In this document: positions 1 to 7,088 of the stretch, in pieces
Position numbering within the stretch: position 1 is the stretch's first letter
Layout of the letters: every line of letters starts with the position of its first letter
Assembly: GCA_012511925.1 (NCBI GenBank)
Contig: JAAZFD010000062.1
Coordinates: 1-12,545, forward strand
Source: Clostridiales bacterium
GTDB taxonomy: Bacteria; Bacillota; Clostridia; Christensenellales; CAG-138
DNA length: 12,545 nt
Direction of reading: 5' to 3'
Program-made: the position numbers and the translations under genes
Notes under the pieces: model-generated
The model's database searches: none
Told to the model about the DNA's origin: nothing
Seen by the model: only the letters and a program-made list of their open reading frames with translations

Positions 1-346
1 ATTCGGTTGCGGCGGCGACAGGGACAAAGGCAAGCGCCCCATAATGGGTGAGATTGCAGGCAGACTTTCAGATTTTTTGATTGTAACCACTGATAACCCG
101 AGAACGGAAAAGCCTTCAGATATTATAGCTATGATTGTTGAAGGCGTAGAAAAAACAGGTTGCGAGTTCATAGTGATTGAAAACCGCTATGAAGCCATAG
201 AATATGCGCTTAAAAACGCGAAAAAGAACGATTGCATAGTGCTTGCAGGCAAGGGGCATGAAAGCTATCAAGAGATAAATGGCGAGAAGAAAATTTTTGA
301 TGAGAAAGAGATTGTGAATTCAATACTAAGCAATAACTTGGATTGA
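1..346 (+). CDS. murE: MurE, UDP-MurNAc-tripeptide synthetase, meso-diaminopimelate type (C-terminal part, 5' end outside window)
   Basis: The open frame enters from the left edge (first full codon at base 2) and gives 114 residues to a TGA at 344-346. It is the C-terminal ligase domain of MurE, the cytoplasmic enzyme that adds the third stem-peptide residue to UDP-MurNAc-L-Ala-D-Glu. Visible motifs are GCGGDRDKGKRPIMG at the start of the fragment, DNPR at fragment residues 31-34 (bases 92-103), and GKGHES at residues 83-88. DNPR is the signature of meso-diaminopimelate-adding enzymes; lysine-adding MurE has a different motif here, so a DAP-type wall is predicted. This is the only complete stop in the window that uses TGA. 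If that codon were read, the frame would continue to TAA at 380-382, overlapping the mraY start. The mraY Shine-Dalgarno site lies 8 nt after the stop, so the two genes are probably co-transcribed. Confidence 0.95.
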   Translation, partial: FGCGGDRDKGKRPIMGEIAGRLSDFLIVTTDNPRTEKPSDIIAMIVEGVEKTGCEFIVIENRYEAIEYALKNAKKNDCIVLAGKGHESYQEINGEKKIFDEKEIVNSILSNNLD

Positions 347-353
347 ATTATAC

Positions 354-358
354 GGAGG
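354..358 (+). promoter_or_regulatory. Ribosome binding site deciding the mraY start
   Basis: GGAGG lies 5 nt before ATG 364. It rules out the TTG at 343 as the start, because the site would then sit inside the gene. Confidence 0.85.
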
Positions 359-363
359 AAAAG

Positions 364-1395
364 ATGCACTCAAGCATACTAACGTTTTTAATCGCTACAC
401 TGATTGTACTTGTATTAGGTCCAGTCGTGATTCCTACTTTGAAGCGATTAAAATTCGGACAAACTGAGAGAGAGGACGGTCCTCAAACTCATTTAATTAA
501 AAGTGGCACTCCTACAATGGGTGGATTCATGATAATCATTGCGATTGTAATAGCTACCTTTTCAGGGATTTATTTACCTACTTTACTTGGGTTAGAAACG
601 GAAATTCCTGGCGATAATCTTGGCTTTTTAGTGCCAGCGCTTTTGGTGATGTGCGTATATGGCTTGGTTGGGTTTTTAGACGATTTCATAAAAATCAAAA
701 CTAAAACCTCATTGGGCTTGAGAGCGTATCAAAAGATAATTGCACAATTTGGGTTTGCACTCGTATATGCAATTTACCTTAAAAATACGATAGGCACGTT
801 TATCTACCTACCCTTTTTAAATGTTGAGTGGGATATTTCGTGGTTCTATATACCGTTTGCTATGTTCATAATATTAGCTTTTGTGAACTGCGTAAACCTA
901 ACTGACGGTTTAGACGGCTTGGCATCGGGGGTATCTCTTATATACTCTGTGGCAATGTGCATAATATTCCTGTATATCGGCAAGGCGGCAGCGATAAAAG
1001 GCTACAGGCTGATTGAGGGAACAGGCTCCTTGGCGATTTTCTGAGCAGCCGTTGCAGGTGCTTGCTTAGGGTTTTTAAGGTTTAACTCCTACCCAGCTAA
1101 GGTGTTTATGGGCGATACAGGTTCTATGGCAATAGGCGGAGCAATAGCAGTAATGGCATTGACCTCACGCGCTGTTTTCCTGCTTCCCATTATGGGTGTT
1201 TGCTTCGTGGCTTCGGGGGTTTCTGTTATATTGCAGGTTGGCTCTTATAAGCTAAGAAACAAGAAGCGTGTATTCAAGATGGCTCCATTACATCATCATT
1301 ACGAGCAGCTTGGCTACTGCGAGAGCAAGATTGTAAGCGGCTATATGATTGTAACGACCATAGCCTGCCTTATATGTTTGCTTGCATTCATATAA
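364..1395 (+). CDS. mraY: MraY, phospho-MurNAc-pentapeptide translocase, interrupted by one in-frame TGA at codon 227
   Basis: MraY is the integral membrane enzyme that transfers phospho-MurNAc-pentapeptide from UDP to undecaprenyl phosphate, giving lipid I. I start at ATG 364, 6 nt after the GGAGG at 354-358, rather than at TTG 343, which overlaps the murE stop. Read through the TGA, the product is 343 residues, normal for the family. Motifs in order are [12 protein letters not shown] (43-54), the catalytic pair in FLDDFIK (DD 106-107), [10 protein letters not shown] (178-187), FMGDTGS (248-254) and the MraY-specific HHHY (310-313). TGA at 1042-1044 is codon 227, between GSLAIF and [11 protein letters not shown]. 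The frame is unbroken on both sides, and the 19 codons right after it match the family. The two halves alone would separate the DD and NLTDG motifs from MGDTGS and HHH, so neither fragment could work. A sequencing error, a true nonsense mutation or UGA recoding would all look like this. Confidence 0.9.
1042..1044 (+). other. In-frame TGA within mraY at a position that is Cys in well-known MraY proteins
   Basis: The codon aligns with the cysteine in E. coli MraY VIVCTAIVGAGLGFL and in the B. subtilis equivalent (both recalled, not searched). One base change from TGC or TGT gives TGA. Trp is coded by TGG throughout the window, for example twice in mraY and three times in murD, and no other real gene here has an internal TGA. 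A general TGA=Trp code is therefore unlikely. Confidence 0.9.
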
Positions 1396-1411
1396 TTATT
1401 TTTGCTAAGAA

Positions 1412-1480
1412 AGCCGTTTGGTATTTTTCTGTGATTTCGAGTTGGCGCTTGGCACAGCTTTACCCAAACGGCTCTTTTTT
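1412..1480 (+). terminator. Long hairpin with T-tract between mraY and murD (intrinsic terminator or attenuator)
   Basis: AGCCGTTTGG at 1412-1421 pairs perfectly with CCAAACGGCT at 1464-1473. Two more pairs follow if C1463 is bulged. Inside the loop, CTGTG (1429-1433) pairs with CACAG (1453-1457), and CGAG (1438-1441) with CTTG (1448-1451), giving a tall branched stem. Six T residues follow at 1475-1480. This looks like a factor-independent terminator that would split the cluster after mraY. The loop is longer than usual for a terminator, so read-through control is also possible. Confidence 0.7.
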
Positions 1481-1487
1481 ATATAAT
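1459..1487 (+). promoter_or_regulatory. Predicted housekeeping sigma promoter for murD
   Basis: TTTACC at 1459-1464 (4 of 6 to the -35 consensus), a 17-nt spacer and a perfect TATAAT at 1482-1487 lie just before murD. The -35 sits at the end of the hairpin loop and the start of its 3' arm, and the T-tract lies in the spacer. Terminator and promoter therefore share the same bases. Confidence 0.65.
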
Positions 1488-1515
1488 AGCTGTATTAAAT
1501 AAACAGGGGTGGAAT

Positions 1516-2871
1516 ATGAAAACAAAAACCGCATTAGTGGTAGGTATGGCAAGAAGTGGCATAGGCAGTGCTAAATTGCTATACAAAAATGGCTACAAAG
1601 TTATTGTGAACGATATGAAGCGTGAGATTCCTAATCTTTCCGAGGCATTAAGCGATATAGAATATGATATGAAGCTTGGGATTGACCCTATAGAGTTGCT
1701 TGACGGTGTAGATTTGATGGTTTTAAGCCCTGCTATTCCTAACTTCAAGCCCTTTGCCCTTGAAGCTAAAAATCGTGGCATCGAGGTTATTGGTGAAATC
1801 GAGTTGGGATATCGCTATTCTTCAAAAGAAGCAAACTTTATATGTATTAGCGGAACAAACGGCAAAACCACTTCAACAACACTTACAGGCGAGATTTTCA
1901 AAGCATCTGGGAGAAAAACCTTTGTTTTAGGGAATATAGGTATTCCGATTACCGAATATGCTTCTGAAATATTAGCAGGCGATACTGTCGTAGCAGAGGT
2001 TGCCGCATTACAGCTTGAAAGCATAAAGAATTTTAGAGCGAACACAGCCGCAATGCTGAACATAAGCGAGGACCATATAAACAGATTCGGTACAATGGAA
2101 AAATATGTTGCAGCAAAGGAAAGAATATTTGAGAATCAACAGGAAAATGATATTGCGGTTTTAAATTATGATGATGAATGTGTGCGTGGCATGGCTAAGC
2201 TAACTAAGGCTAGAATAGTTTGGTTTTCACAGAAAAATGAGTTAGAAAGCGGCGCATTTATTCGAGATGACAAGATTATGTGGAAAGATGCAGGGAAAGA
2301 AACCGAGCTAATTCACACATCCGAGCTTTTGATTCCCGGAAAGCATAACATTGAAAACGCACTTTGCTGTGTTGCCTGTGCTATGAGCAATGGAGTGGAT
2401 TCTGAAACCGTACGAACGGTTTTGCGTGAGTTCAAGGGTGTTGCACATCGTATTGAATTTGTTTGCGAGAAGGATGGCGTTCAATATTTTAATGATAGCA
2501 AGGGAACAAACCCCGATTCTACTATTCGTGCGATTGAAGCCATGAGCCGCCCTACCGTATTGATATTAGGTGTTGGCGAATACGACAAGCAAAGCGACTT
2601 TACACCAGTTTTTCGAGCATTTGGCGATAAGATAATAGGTGTTGTGGCTTCTGGCATAAATGTTCCTGCTATACTGAAAGCTGCAAGGCGCACAGGCTTT
2701 AGAAATATAGTTGTTGAAAACAGAGGACTAAAAGATATGGTATTAGCCGCAAGGGATATGGCAAACGAGGGAGATAGTGTATTGCTCTCCCCTGCTGCCG
2801 CAAGTTGGGGAATGTTCACAGACTTCGAAGAGCGTGGTAGGGTATTTTGCGATATAGTACGTGCCTTGTAA
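1516..2871 (+). CDS. murD: MurD, UDP-MurNAc-L-alanine:D-glutamate ligase
   Basis: MurD is the ATP-dependent cytoplasmic ligase that adds D-glutamate to UDP-MurNAc-L-Ala. The 451-residue length is normal. Seen in order: an N-terminal Rossmann-type stretch with GMARSG (10-15), the ATP-binding P-loop GTNGKTT (113-119, Lys117), GNIGIP (139-144), LNISEDHINR (181-190), AAKERIF (199-205; Lys201 is the likely carbamylated metal-binding lysine), HRIE (311-314), NDSKGTN (326-332) and the C-terminal LSPAAASWGMF (424-434). Two motifs deviate: ALQLES replaces the common SSFQLE form, and LGVGEYDK (351-358) replaces the usual GGxDK. Neither removes a residue I know to be catalytic. ATG 1516 follows AGGGGTGG at 1505-1512. 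The gene has its own predicted promoter and a terminator-like hairpin before it, so it may head a second transcription unit. Confidence 0.95.
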   Translation: MKTKTALVVGMARSGIGSAKLLYKNGYKVIVNDMKREIPNLSEALSDIEYDMKLGIDPIELLDGVDLMVLSPAIPNFKPFALEAKNRGIEVIGEIELGYRYSSKEANFICISGTNGKTTSTTLTGEIFKASGRKTFVLGNIGIPITEYASEILAGDTVVAEVAALQLESIKNFRANTAAMLNISEDHINRFGTMEKYVAAKERIFENQQENDIAVLNYDDECVRGMAKLTKARIVWFSQKNELESGAFIRDDKIMWKDAGKETELIHTSELLIPGKHNIENALCCVACAMSNGVDSETVRTVLREFKGVAHRIEFVCEKDGVQYFNDSKGTNPDSTIRAIEAMSRPTVLILGVGEYDKQSDFTPVFRAFGDKIIGVVASGINVPAILKAARRTGFRNIVVENRGLKDMVLAARDMANEGDSVLLSPAAASWGMFTDFEERGRVFCDIVRAL

Positions 2872-2951
2872 GCAAAATTTACGAATAAATATCCACCTAG
2901 GCTAATATCAGTAGTAATAGGCGATTAAGGAATACAAGAAAGGAGTATGTA

Positions 2952-4145
2952 ATGGAAACTATAAGAGCGAAAACGCATAAACCAGAGAAACCCAAAGAAA
3001 AGGTTACAGAGTTTCCAACCATGCTCGTACAAAGACGAATCGACTTTCAATTATTAGTCGCTGTATTGGGATTATCGCTTTACGGTCTGATTATGATACT
3101 GTCTGCGAGCTATTATCGTAATTTAATTCAAGAGGCTGGCGCATTTGCCACGATAAAAAGCCAACTCGTATGGTACATACTTGGTATAGTCTGCTTAGTT
3201 TTCTTAGCTAACTTCAAAAATCTGCATAAGCTGATTGATAAACTCACGCCGCTAATATTTATATCGGCTTTGGCTTTGCTTATCATGGTACTTCTATTCG
3301 GAAAAACCCTAAACGGTGCAAAGCGTTGGATTGTGATATTCGGTGTTAGCTTTCAGCCATCAGAATTTGCTAAGTTTGCGTTGATACTTGCGATGTCTGC
3401 CTTTATGGCAAAGCGGCCAAAGACCATGTCGGATAAAAACTTTATTGTTGGGTTCTTAAAGGGCGTGCTACCCATGCTTGTGCTTATCGGTGCTATATGC
3501 GGCTTAATATTCCTACAACCTAATAAATCTACCGCAATCATAATAGGTGCAACTGCGGTTGTGCTGTTAATTATGGGCGGAATCCGTATGCGCTTTGCTT
3601 CCTTTTATGGCGTAGCACGTGCTGGGAGCGCATTGTTTATGATACTGAAGGACCAGGATTCTCTCTCTAGCCTAACAAGTTTTAAAGACCCCTTTTTAGA
3701 CCCAAGTGGCACTGGCTATCAAACAATACAGTCGTTGTATGCAATAGCTTCTGGGGGATTGTTCGGAACAGGATTAGGTATGTCGAAGCAAAAGCTATTG
3801 TTTTTGCCTTATGCTGATTCGGACTATATTTTCTCGATAATATGCGAGGAAACTGGCTTTATTGGGGCAATGTTTTTAATAACGCTATATGTGTTTATCT
3901 TTTATAGGGGAATCAAAATAGCATTAACATGCAGAAACAGATTTGGGAGTTTACTTGCCGCAGGAATTTCGTTTGTTTTTATAATTCAAGCATTTATCAA
4001 TATAGCGGTTTCCGTAAATCTAATACCCTCTACAGGTCAAACCCTGCCATTTATGAGTGCAGGCGGAACTTCATTATTGATATATATGTGTGCTTATGGC
4101 GTGCTTCTAAACATCTCGAAAGACTGCGAACCGACACGTGTTTAG
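2952..4145 (+). CDS. ftsW: FtsW-type SEDS peptidoglycan glycosyltransferase (FtsW or SpoVE)
   Basis: This is a polytopic SEDS protein that polymerises lipid II into glycan strands, normally with a class B penicillin-binding protein at the septum. It has 397 residues, a charged cytoplasmic N-terminus of about 30 residues and roughly nine or ten hydrophobic segments. Family motifs are GAKRWI (122-127), QPSEFAKF (135-142), a long extracytoplasmic loop around 230-265, YADSDYIF (287-294; Asp291 matches the position of the conserved catalytic aspartate in HTDFIF of relatives) and PSTGQTLPFMSAGGTS (359-374). AAAGGAG precedes the ATG. The gene follows murD by 80 nt with no clear terminator, so co-transcription is likely. 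Position between murD and murA favours FtsW or its sporulation paralogue SpoVE over RodA; sequence alone does not separate the first two. The gene normally next to it, murG, is missing here. Confidence 0.92.
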   Translation: METIRAKTHKPEKPKEKVTEFPTMLVQRRIDFQLLVAVLGLSLYGLIMILSASYYRNLIQEAGAFATIKSQLVWYILGIVCLVFLANFKNLHKLIDKLTPLIFISALALLIMVLLFGKTLNGAKRWIVIFGVSFQPSEFAKFALILAMSAFMAKRPKTMSDKNFIVGFLKGVLPMLVLIGAICGLIFLQPNKSTAIIIGATAVVLLIMGGIRMRFASFYGVARAGSALFMILKDQDSLSSLTSFKDPFLDPSGTGYQTIQSLYAIASGGLFGTGLGMSKQKLLFLPYADSDYIFSIICEETGFIGAMFLITLYVFIFYRGIKIALTCRNRFGSLLAAGISFVFIIQAFINIAVSVNLIPSTGQTLPFMSAGGTSLLIYMCAYGVLLNISKDCEPTRV

Positions 4146-4230
4146 AAGGGTATTGTCGAAAAATTGTAACACAAACCCTCTATCTGTGCATAGTATTAAA
4201 TAAACCAATGCACTTTGATGGAGGATATTT

Positions 4231-5493
4231 ATGGCAAAGCTGATTAACGAAGGAAGAACAAGAATCCAAGGTGAAATAAGTATCGGCGGAGCGAAGAACT
4301 CAATCCTGCCTATATTGGCTTGCACCTTGCTTACCAATAAAACCGTTAGAATAAAGAATTGCCCCAAGATTTCGGATGTAAATAATATGCTTAATATTTT
4401 GAAGACGCTTGGAGGTAGTTACTATTTTGAAGGTGATTCCTTATATGTTGATACGGCAAAGGCCGAAACCTACGTAATGCCGCCCGACCTTTCGCGCGAG
4501 CTTAGGTCATCAATATTTATGTTAGGCTCTATACTTGCCCGTTTTGGTCAGGCATGCTGTGTATATCCTGGAGGTTGCGAAATAGGAAACCGTCCTATTG
4601 GCTTGCATTTATCGGGTTTGAAGATGCTTAATGTAAGCGTTATCGAGGAAGAGGGAAGCATAATTTGCAATGGCGAAAACATGGAGGGTACAGCTATTCA
4701 CTTAGACTACCCAAGTGTAGGTGCAACGGAAAACCTCATGATGGCGGCATCGGGCGCAAAGGGCAAAACTATCATAACGAATGCAGCCAGAGAGCCAGAG
4801 ATTGAGGATTTGCAGGCATTTATGCGCAAGTTGGGCTTTAATGTAACGGGCGCAGGTACTTCTACCATAGAGATAGACGGCAAACTTGATATAGAAGTGC
4901 CCGATGTGGTTGACCACAAAATAATTTCTGATAGAATTGTAGCAGGCTCAATGCTATGCGCAGCGGCTATATGCGGAGGCAACCTGAACGTTAAGAGTAT
5001 CGAGCCATTGCATATTTCCTCAACACTATCGAAGCTGCGAGAGGCAGGCTGTAACTTGGATATTGGCAAGAGCAATGTTCACATCTCTGCAACGGATAGG
5101 TTAAAAGAGATTAGAATGATTGAAACTTTGCCACACCCGGGTTTCCCTACAGATATGCAGGCTTTGCTATTTGCACTCTGTACAGTAGCCGACGGAACGA
5201 GTATAATAGTAGAGAATGTGTTTGAAAACCGTTTTAAACATGCGCCGGAGTTTACTAAAATGGGGGCAGTAATAACTCAGCGTGATAGAACCGCAATAAT
5301 TCGTGGAGTAAAACACCTAAGGGGGGCTCATGTAACCGCACAAGATTTGCGTGGCGGAGCAGCTTTGGTTATTGCAGGCTTAGCCGCTTGGGGCTATACC
5401 ACCGTTGATAATGTAGAGTTTATCGACAGGGGGTATGAGCGAATTGAGGATATGCTGAACTCGGTAGGAGCAAATATAACGAGGATAAACTAA
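4231..5493 (+). CDS. murA: MurA, UDP-N-acetylglucosamine 1-carboxyvinyltransferase
   Basis: MurA transfers enolpyruvate from phosphoenolpyruvate to UDP-GlcNAc, the first committed step of peptidoglycan synthesis, in the cytoplasm. It has 420 residues and the expected inside-out alpha/beta barrel family pattern. GGAKNSILPILA (19-30) carries the conserved Lys22-Asn23. PGGCEIGNRP (113-122) carries the catalytic loop cysteine, Cys116, the residue alkylated by fosfomycin; with Cys rather than Asp there, sensitivity would be expected. PGFPTDMQA (303-311) holds the general-base aspartate, Asp308. RFKHAPE (334-340) and DLRGGAALVIAGLA (372-385) complete the family set. ATG 4231 follows a GGAGGA site. 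Placement of murA inside the dcw cluster is common in Clostridia. The next gene begins at the base after the stop codon, so translation is probably coupled. Confidence 0.96.
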   Translation: MAKLINEGRTRIQGEISIGGAKNSILPILACTLLTNKTVRIKNCPKISDVNNMLNILKTLGGSYYFEGDSLYVDTAKAETYVMPPDLSRELRSSIFMLGSILARFGQACCVYPGGCEIGNRPIGLHLSGLKMLNVSVIEEEGSIICNGENMEGTAIHLDYPSVGATENLMMAASGAKGKTIITNAAREPEIEDLQAFMRKLGFNVTGAGTSTIEIDGKLDIEVPDVVDHKIISDRIVAGSMLCAAAICGGNLNVKSIEPLHISSTLSKLREAGCNLDIGKSNVHISATDRLKEIRMIETLPHPGFPTDMQALLFALCTVADGTSIIVENVFENRFKHAPEFTKMGAVITQRDRTAIIRGVKHLRGAHVTAQDLRGGAALVIAGLAAWGYTTVDNVEFIDRGYERIEDMLNSVGANITRIN

Positions 5494-5496
5494 TTG
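5481..5496 (+). promoter_or_regulatory. Ribosome binding site and TTG start of ftsQ inside and after the murA end
   Basis: GAGG at 5481-5484 lies 9 nt before TTG 5494, inside the last murA codons. It supports the TTG start and translational coupling to murA. No ATG in this frame lies near enough to compete. Confidence 0.65.
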
Positions 5497-6933
5497 GGTA
5501 AAGACGGCGACAAAAGAAACCTTACGAGAAAGCCTGATGCAAAAGCGTCAGGTTCTTCACGTTCAAAAAATGCCGCTAATGTGTCGCAATTTGTTCCAAG
5601 AAAAACTAAGGGCATTACATATAATCCAAACCATATAAGCGAAGCAAGCACCGCTACAAAAAAATATAGTACAAGCTCTAAGCCCTCTGCTAAACCCTCA
5701 AATGTAGAGTATTTTAACAATACTAAGCGAGTGCCGCAAAGCAAGAAATCCGATCAACCCACTGTATCAAAGCCAAAGCCGAGTGTTAGGACTACAAATC
5801 CGAACATTGCATATAAAGAAGCTACACCTAAAGCAAAGAGAAGTGCCACAACACCCACTAAGGCATCACCAAAAAGAAAACCTACCCCAAAGACTTCAAA
5901 AAAACCCGATAGGTATGTAATCGATACAACAAACGAGGGTGTAATTAGGGTTAAAAATCAACCTGTTAGACAGGACAAGCCGTCTGCTCAAAGAGTAAAA
6001 AGATTGCAAGCTCCTGAAAGTGTTCCACAAGAGAGAGTCAAAAGGGTAAAGAAGAAAAAAGCTTTGTCTCCAGAGATGAAAAAGCTACGGAGAGAACGGG
6101 CAAGAAAAGCGTTTAGGATTGTTTCAGCGTTATTCATAGCTGCTGTTTTAGGTGTTGGTGCATATTTTATAAGCAGTTTTCTGTTCAAGATTGAAAGCAT
6201 AGCTGTTTCTGGCAACACGAAGTTCGAAAGCGACTATATAATTAGGCTTTCGGGCTTAAAGGTAGGCGACAACCTATTGTTTTCTAATACCAACGATGCT
6301 ACAAATAACCTTTCACAAAACCCTTACATAGTTGCAAAGATAACCAAAAGGCTTCCTAATCGCATTGTAATTGAAATAACCGAGCGTAACGAGTGCGCAA
6401 TTATCGCAACCAACTTAGGCTATGCGGCTATTGATATTGACGGCAATGTGCTGTATATCGAGGACAGCAACACCCTCCCTGAACTATTAAAAATTACGGG
6501 AATGGAGTCCGTTTGCCTTCAGGTTGGAAAAAGGATTGCCCCACAAAGCGATTACAGGGCAAAAACGCTGTTATTGCTTATTTCGGAAATAATTTCAGGC
6601 GAGTTCTACACGATTGTTTCTGAAGTAAATATTTCAAACCCATTGGCTATTGAGATGCTTTCAACCTCAAATTATGAGGTTTACTTCGGCGATACCGAAA
6701 GTATTGTTAAAAAATTAGAAAACCTGCGTGGAGTTCTAAGTAAAATAAGCGATTTAGGTGCTGGGAGAATAGATGTTTCATGCGTTGACAGACCTGCGTT
6801 TATTCCAGAGGAAAGTGTTTCGCCCTCCCCTACTATTGATGGCGATGGAGAAACTGAAACACCCGAGAATACGCTTGAGCCTACGGAAACACCCGAGGAG
6901 ACGATTTTTGAATCACCTACACCTCAATCATAG
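5494..6933 (+). CDS. ftsQ: FtsQ/DivIB-family division protein with long basic N-terminal and acidic C-terminal extensions
   Basis: FtsQ/DivIB is a bitopic septal protein that, with FtsL and DivIC/FtsB, controls septal peptidoglycan synthesis. This one has 479 residues, far above the approximately 260-280 usual. Residues 1-205 are a low-complexity Lys/Arg/Ser/Thr/Pro-rich cytoplasmic stretch. One transmembrane helix follows (about 207-230), then a POTRA domain (about 231-299, with IAVSGNTKF and LPNRIVIEITER), a beta domain (about 300-435, ending GRIDVSCVDRPAF), and a Pro/Thr/Glu tail (440-479). The start is TTG 5494, directly after the murA TAA; GAGG at 5481-5484 supports it, and the next Met is at residue 195. 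The strongly charged head could bind DNA, RNA or acidic division proteins, but that is inference. Family assignment rests on the helix-POTRA-beta order and on position. Confidence 0.85.
   Translation: MGKDGDKRNLTRKPDAKASGSSRSKNAANVSQFVPRKTKGITYNPNHISEASTATKKYSTSSKPSAKPSNVEYFNNTKRVPQSKKSDQPTVSKPKPSVRTTNPNIAYKEATPKAKRSATTPTKASPKRKPTPKTSKKPDRYVIDTTNEGVIRVKNQPVRQDKPSAQRVKRLQAPESVPQERVKRVKKKKALSPEMKKLRRERARKAFRIVSALFIAAVLGVGAYFISSFLFKIESIAVSGNTKFESDYIIRLSGLKVGDNLLFSNTNDATNNLSQNPYIVAKITKRLPNRIVIEITERNECAIIATNLGYAAIDIDGNVLYIEDSNTLPELLKITGMESVCLQVGKRIAPQSDYRAKTLLLLISEIISGEFYTIVSEVNISNPLAIEMLSTSNYEVYFGDTESIVKKLENLRGVLSKISDLGAGRIDVSCVDRPAFIPEESVSPSPTIDGDGETETPENTLEPTETPEETIFESPTPQS
6856..6897 (+). repeat. 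Short direct repeat in the ftsQ tail
   Basis: GAAACACCCGAG occurs at 6856-6867 and again at 6886-6897, exactly 30 bases (10 codons) apart. It encodes the repeated ETPE in the Pro/Thr/Glu tail. The spacing in whole codons suggests the tail grew by in-frame duplication. Confidence 0.7.
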
Positions 6934-7018
6934 AACTTGTAGGTAGATGGAAAGCCTGAAGCAATTTTTTATTAGTAATAAATGGTTAAGGGTTTTAGAA
7001 TAAAATGTGTAAAACTTG

Positions 7019-7047
7019 TTGCCAAAAAGGTAGAAGCGTGGTATAAT
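7019..7047 (+). promoter_or_regulatory. Predicted promoter for ftsA-ftsZ
   Basis: TTGCCA at 7019-7024, a 17-nt spacer and TATAAT at 7042-7047. TG at 7039-7040 makes an extended -10 (TGnTATAAT). It lies in the 155-nt gap after ftsQ and gives ftsA-ftsZ an independent transcription start about 30 nt before the ftsA ribosome site. Confidence 0.75.
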
Positions 7048-7088
7048 TTGGACGGTATAAAAACGCAAAATTCAAAAGGGGAGAATAA

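Noticed and set aside
4147..4179. Hairpin after ftsW: AGGGT and TTGT pairing with ACAA and ACCCT around a bulged A and a 14-nt loop
   Set aside because: No T-tract follows and the stem is interrupted, so I do not call a terminator; a weak regulatory role cannot be excluded.
3929..4243. A 104-residue plus-strand frame overlapping the end of ftsW
   Set aside because: ftsW in the other frame carries the conserved PSTGQTLPFMSAGG region here, so this frame is a shadow.
6938..6970. Possible terminator after ftsQ, with six T residues at 6965-6970
   Set aside because: The preceding stem is only two blocks of three pairs with mismatches between, too weak to call.
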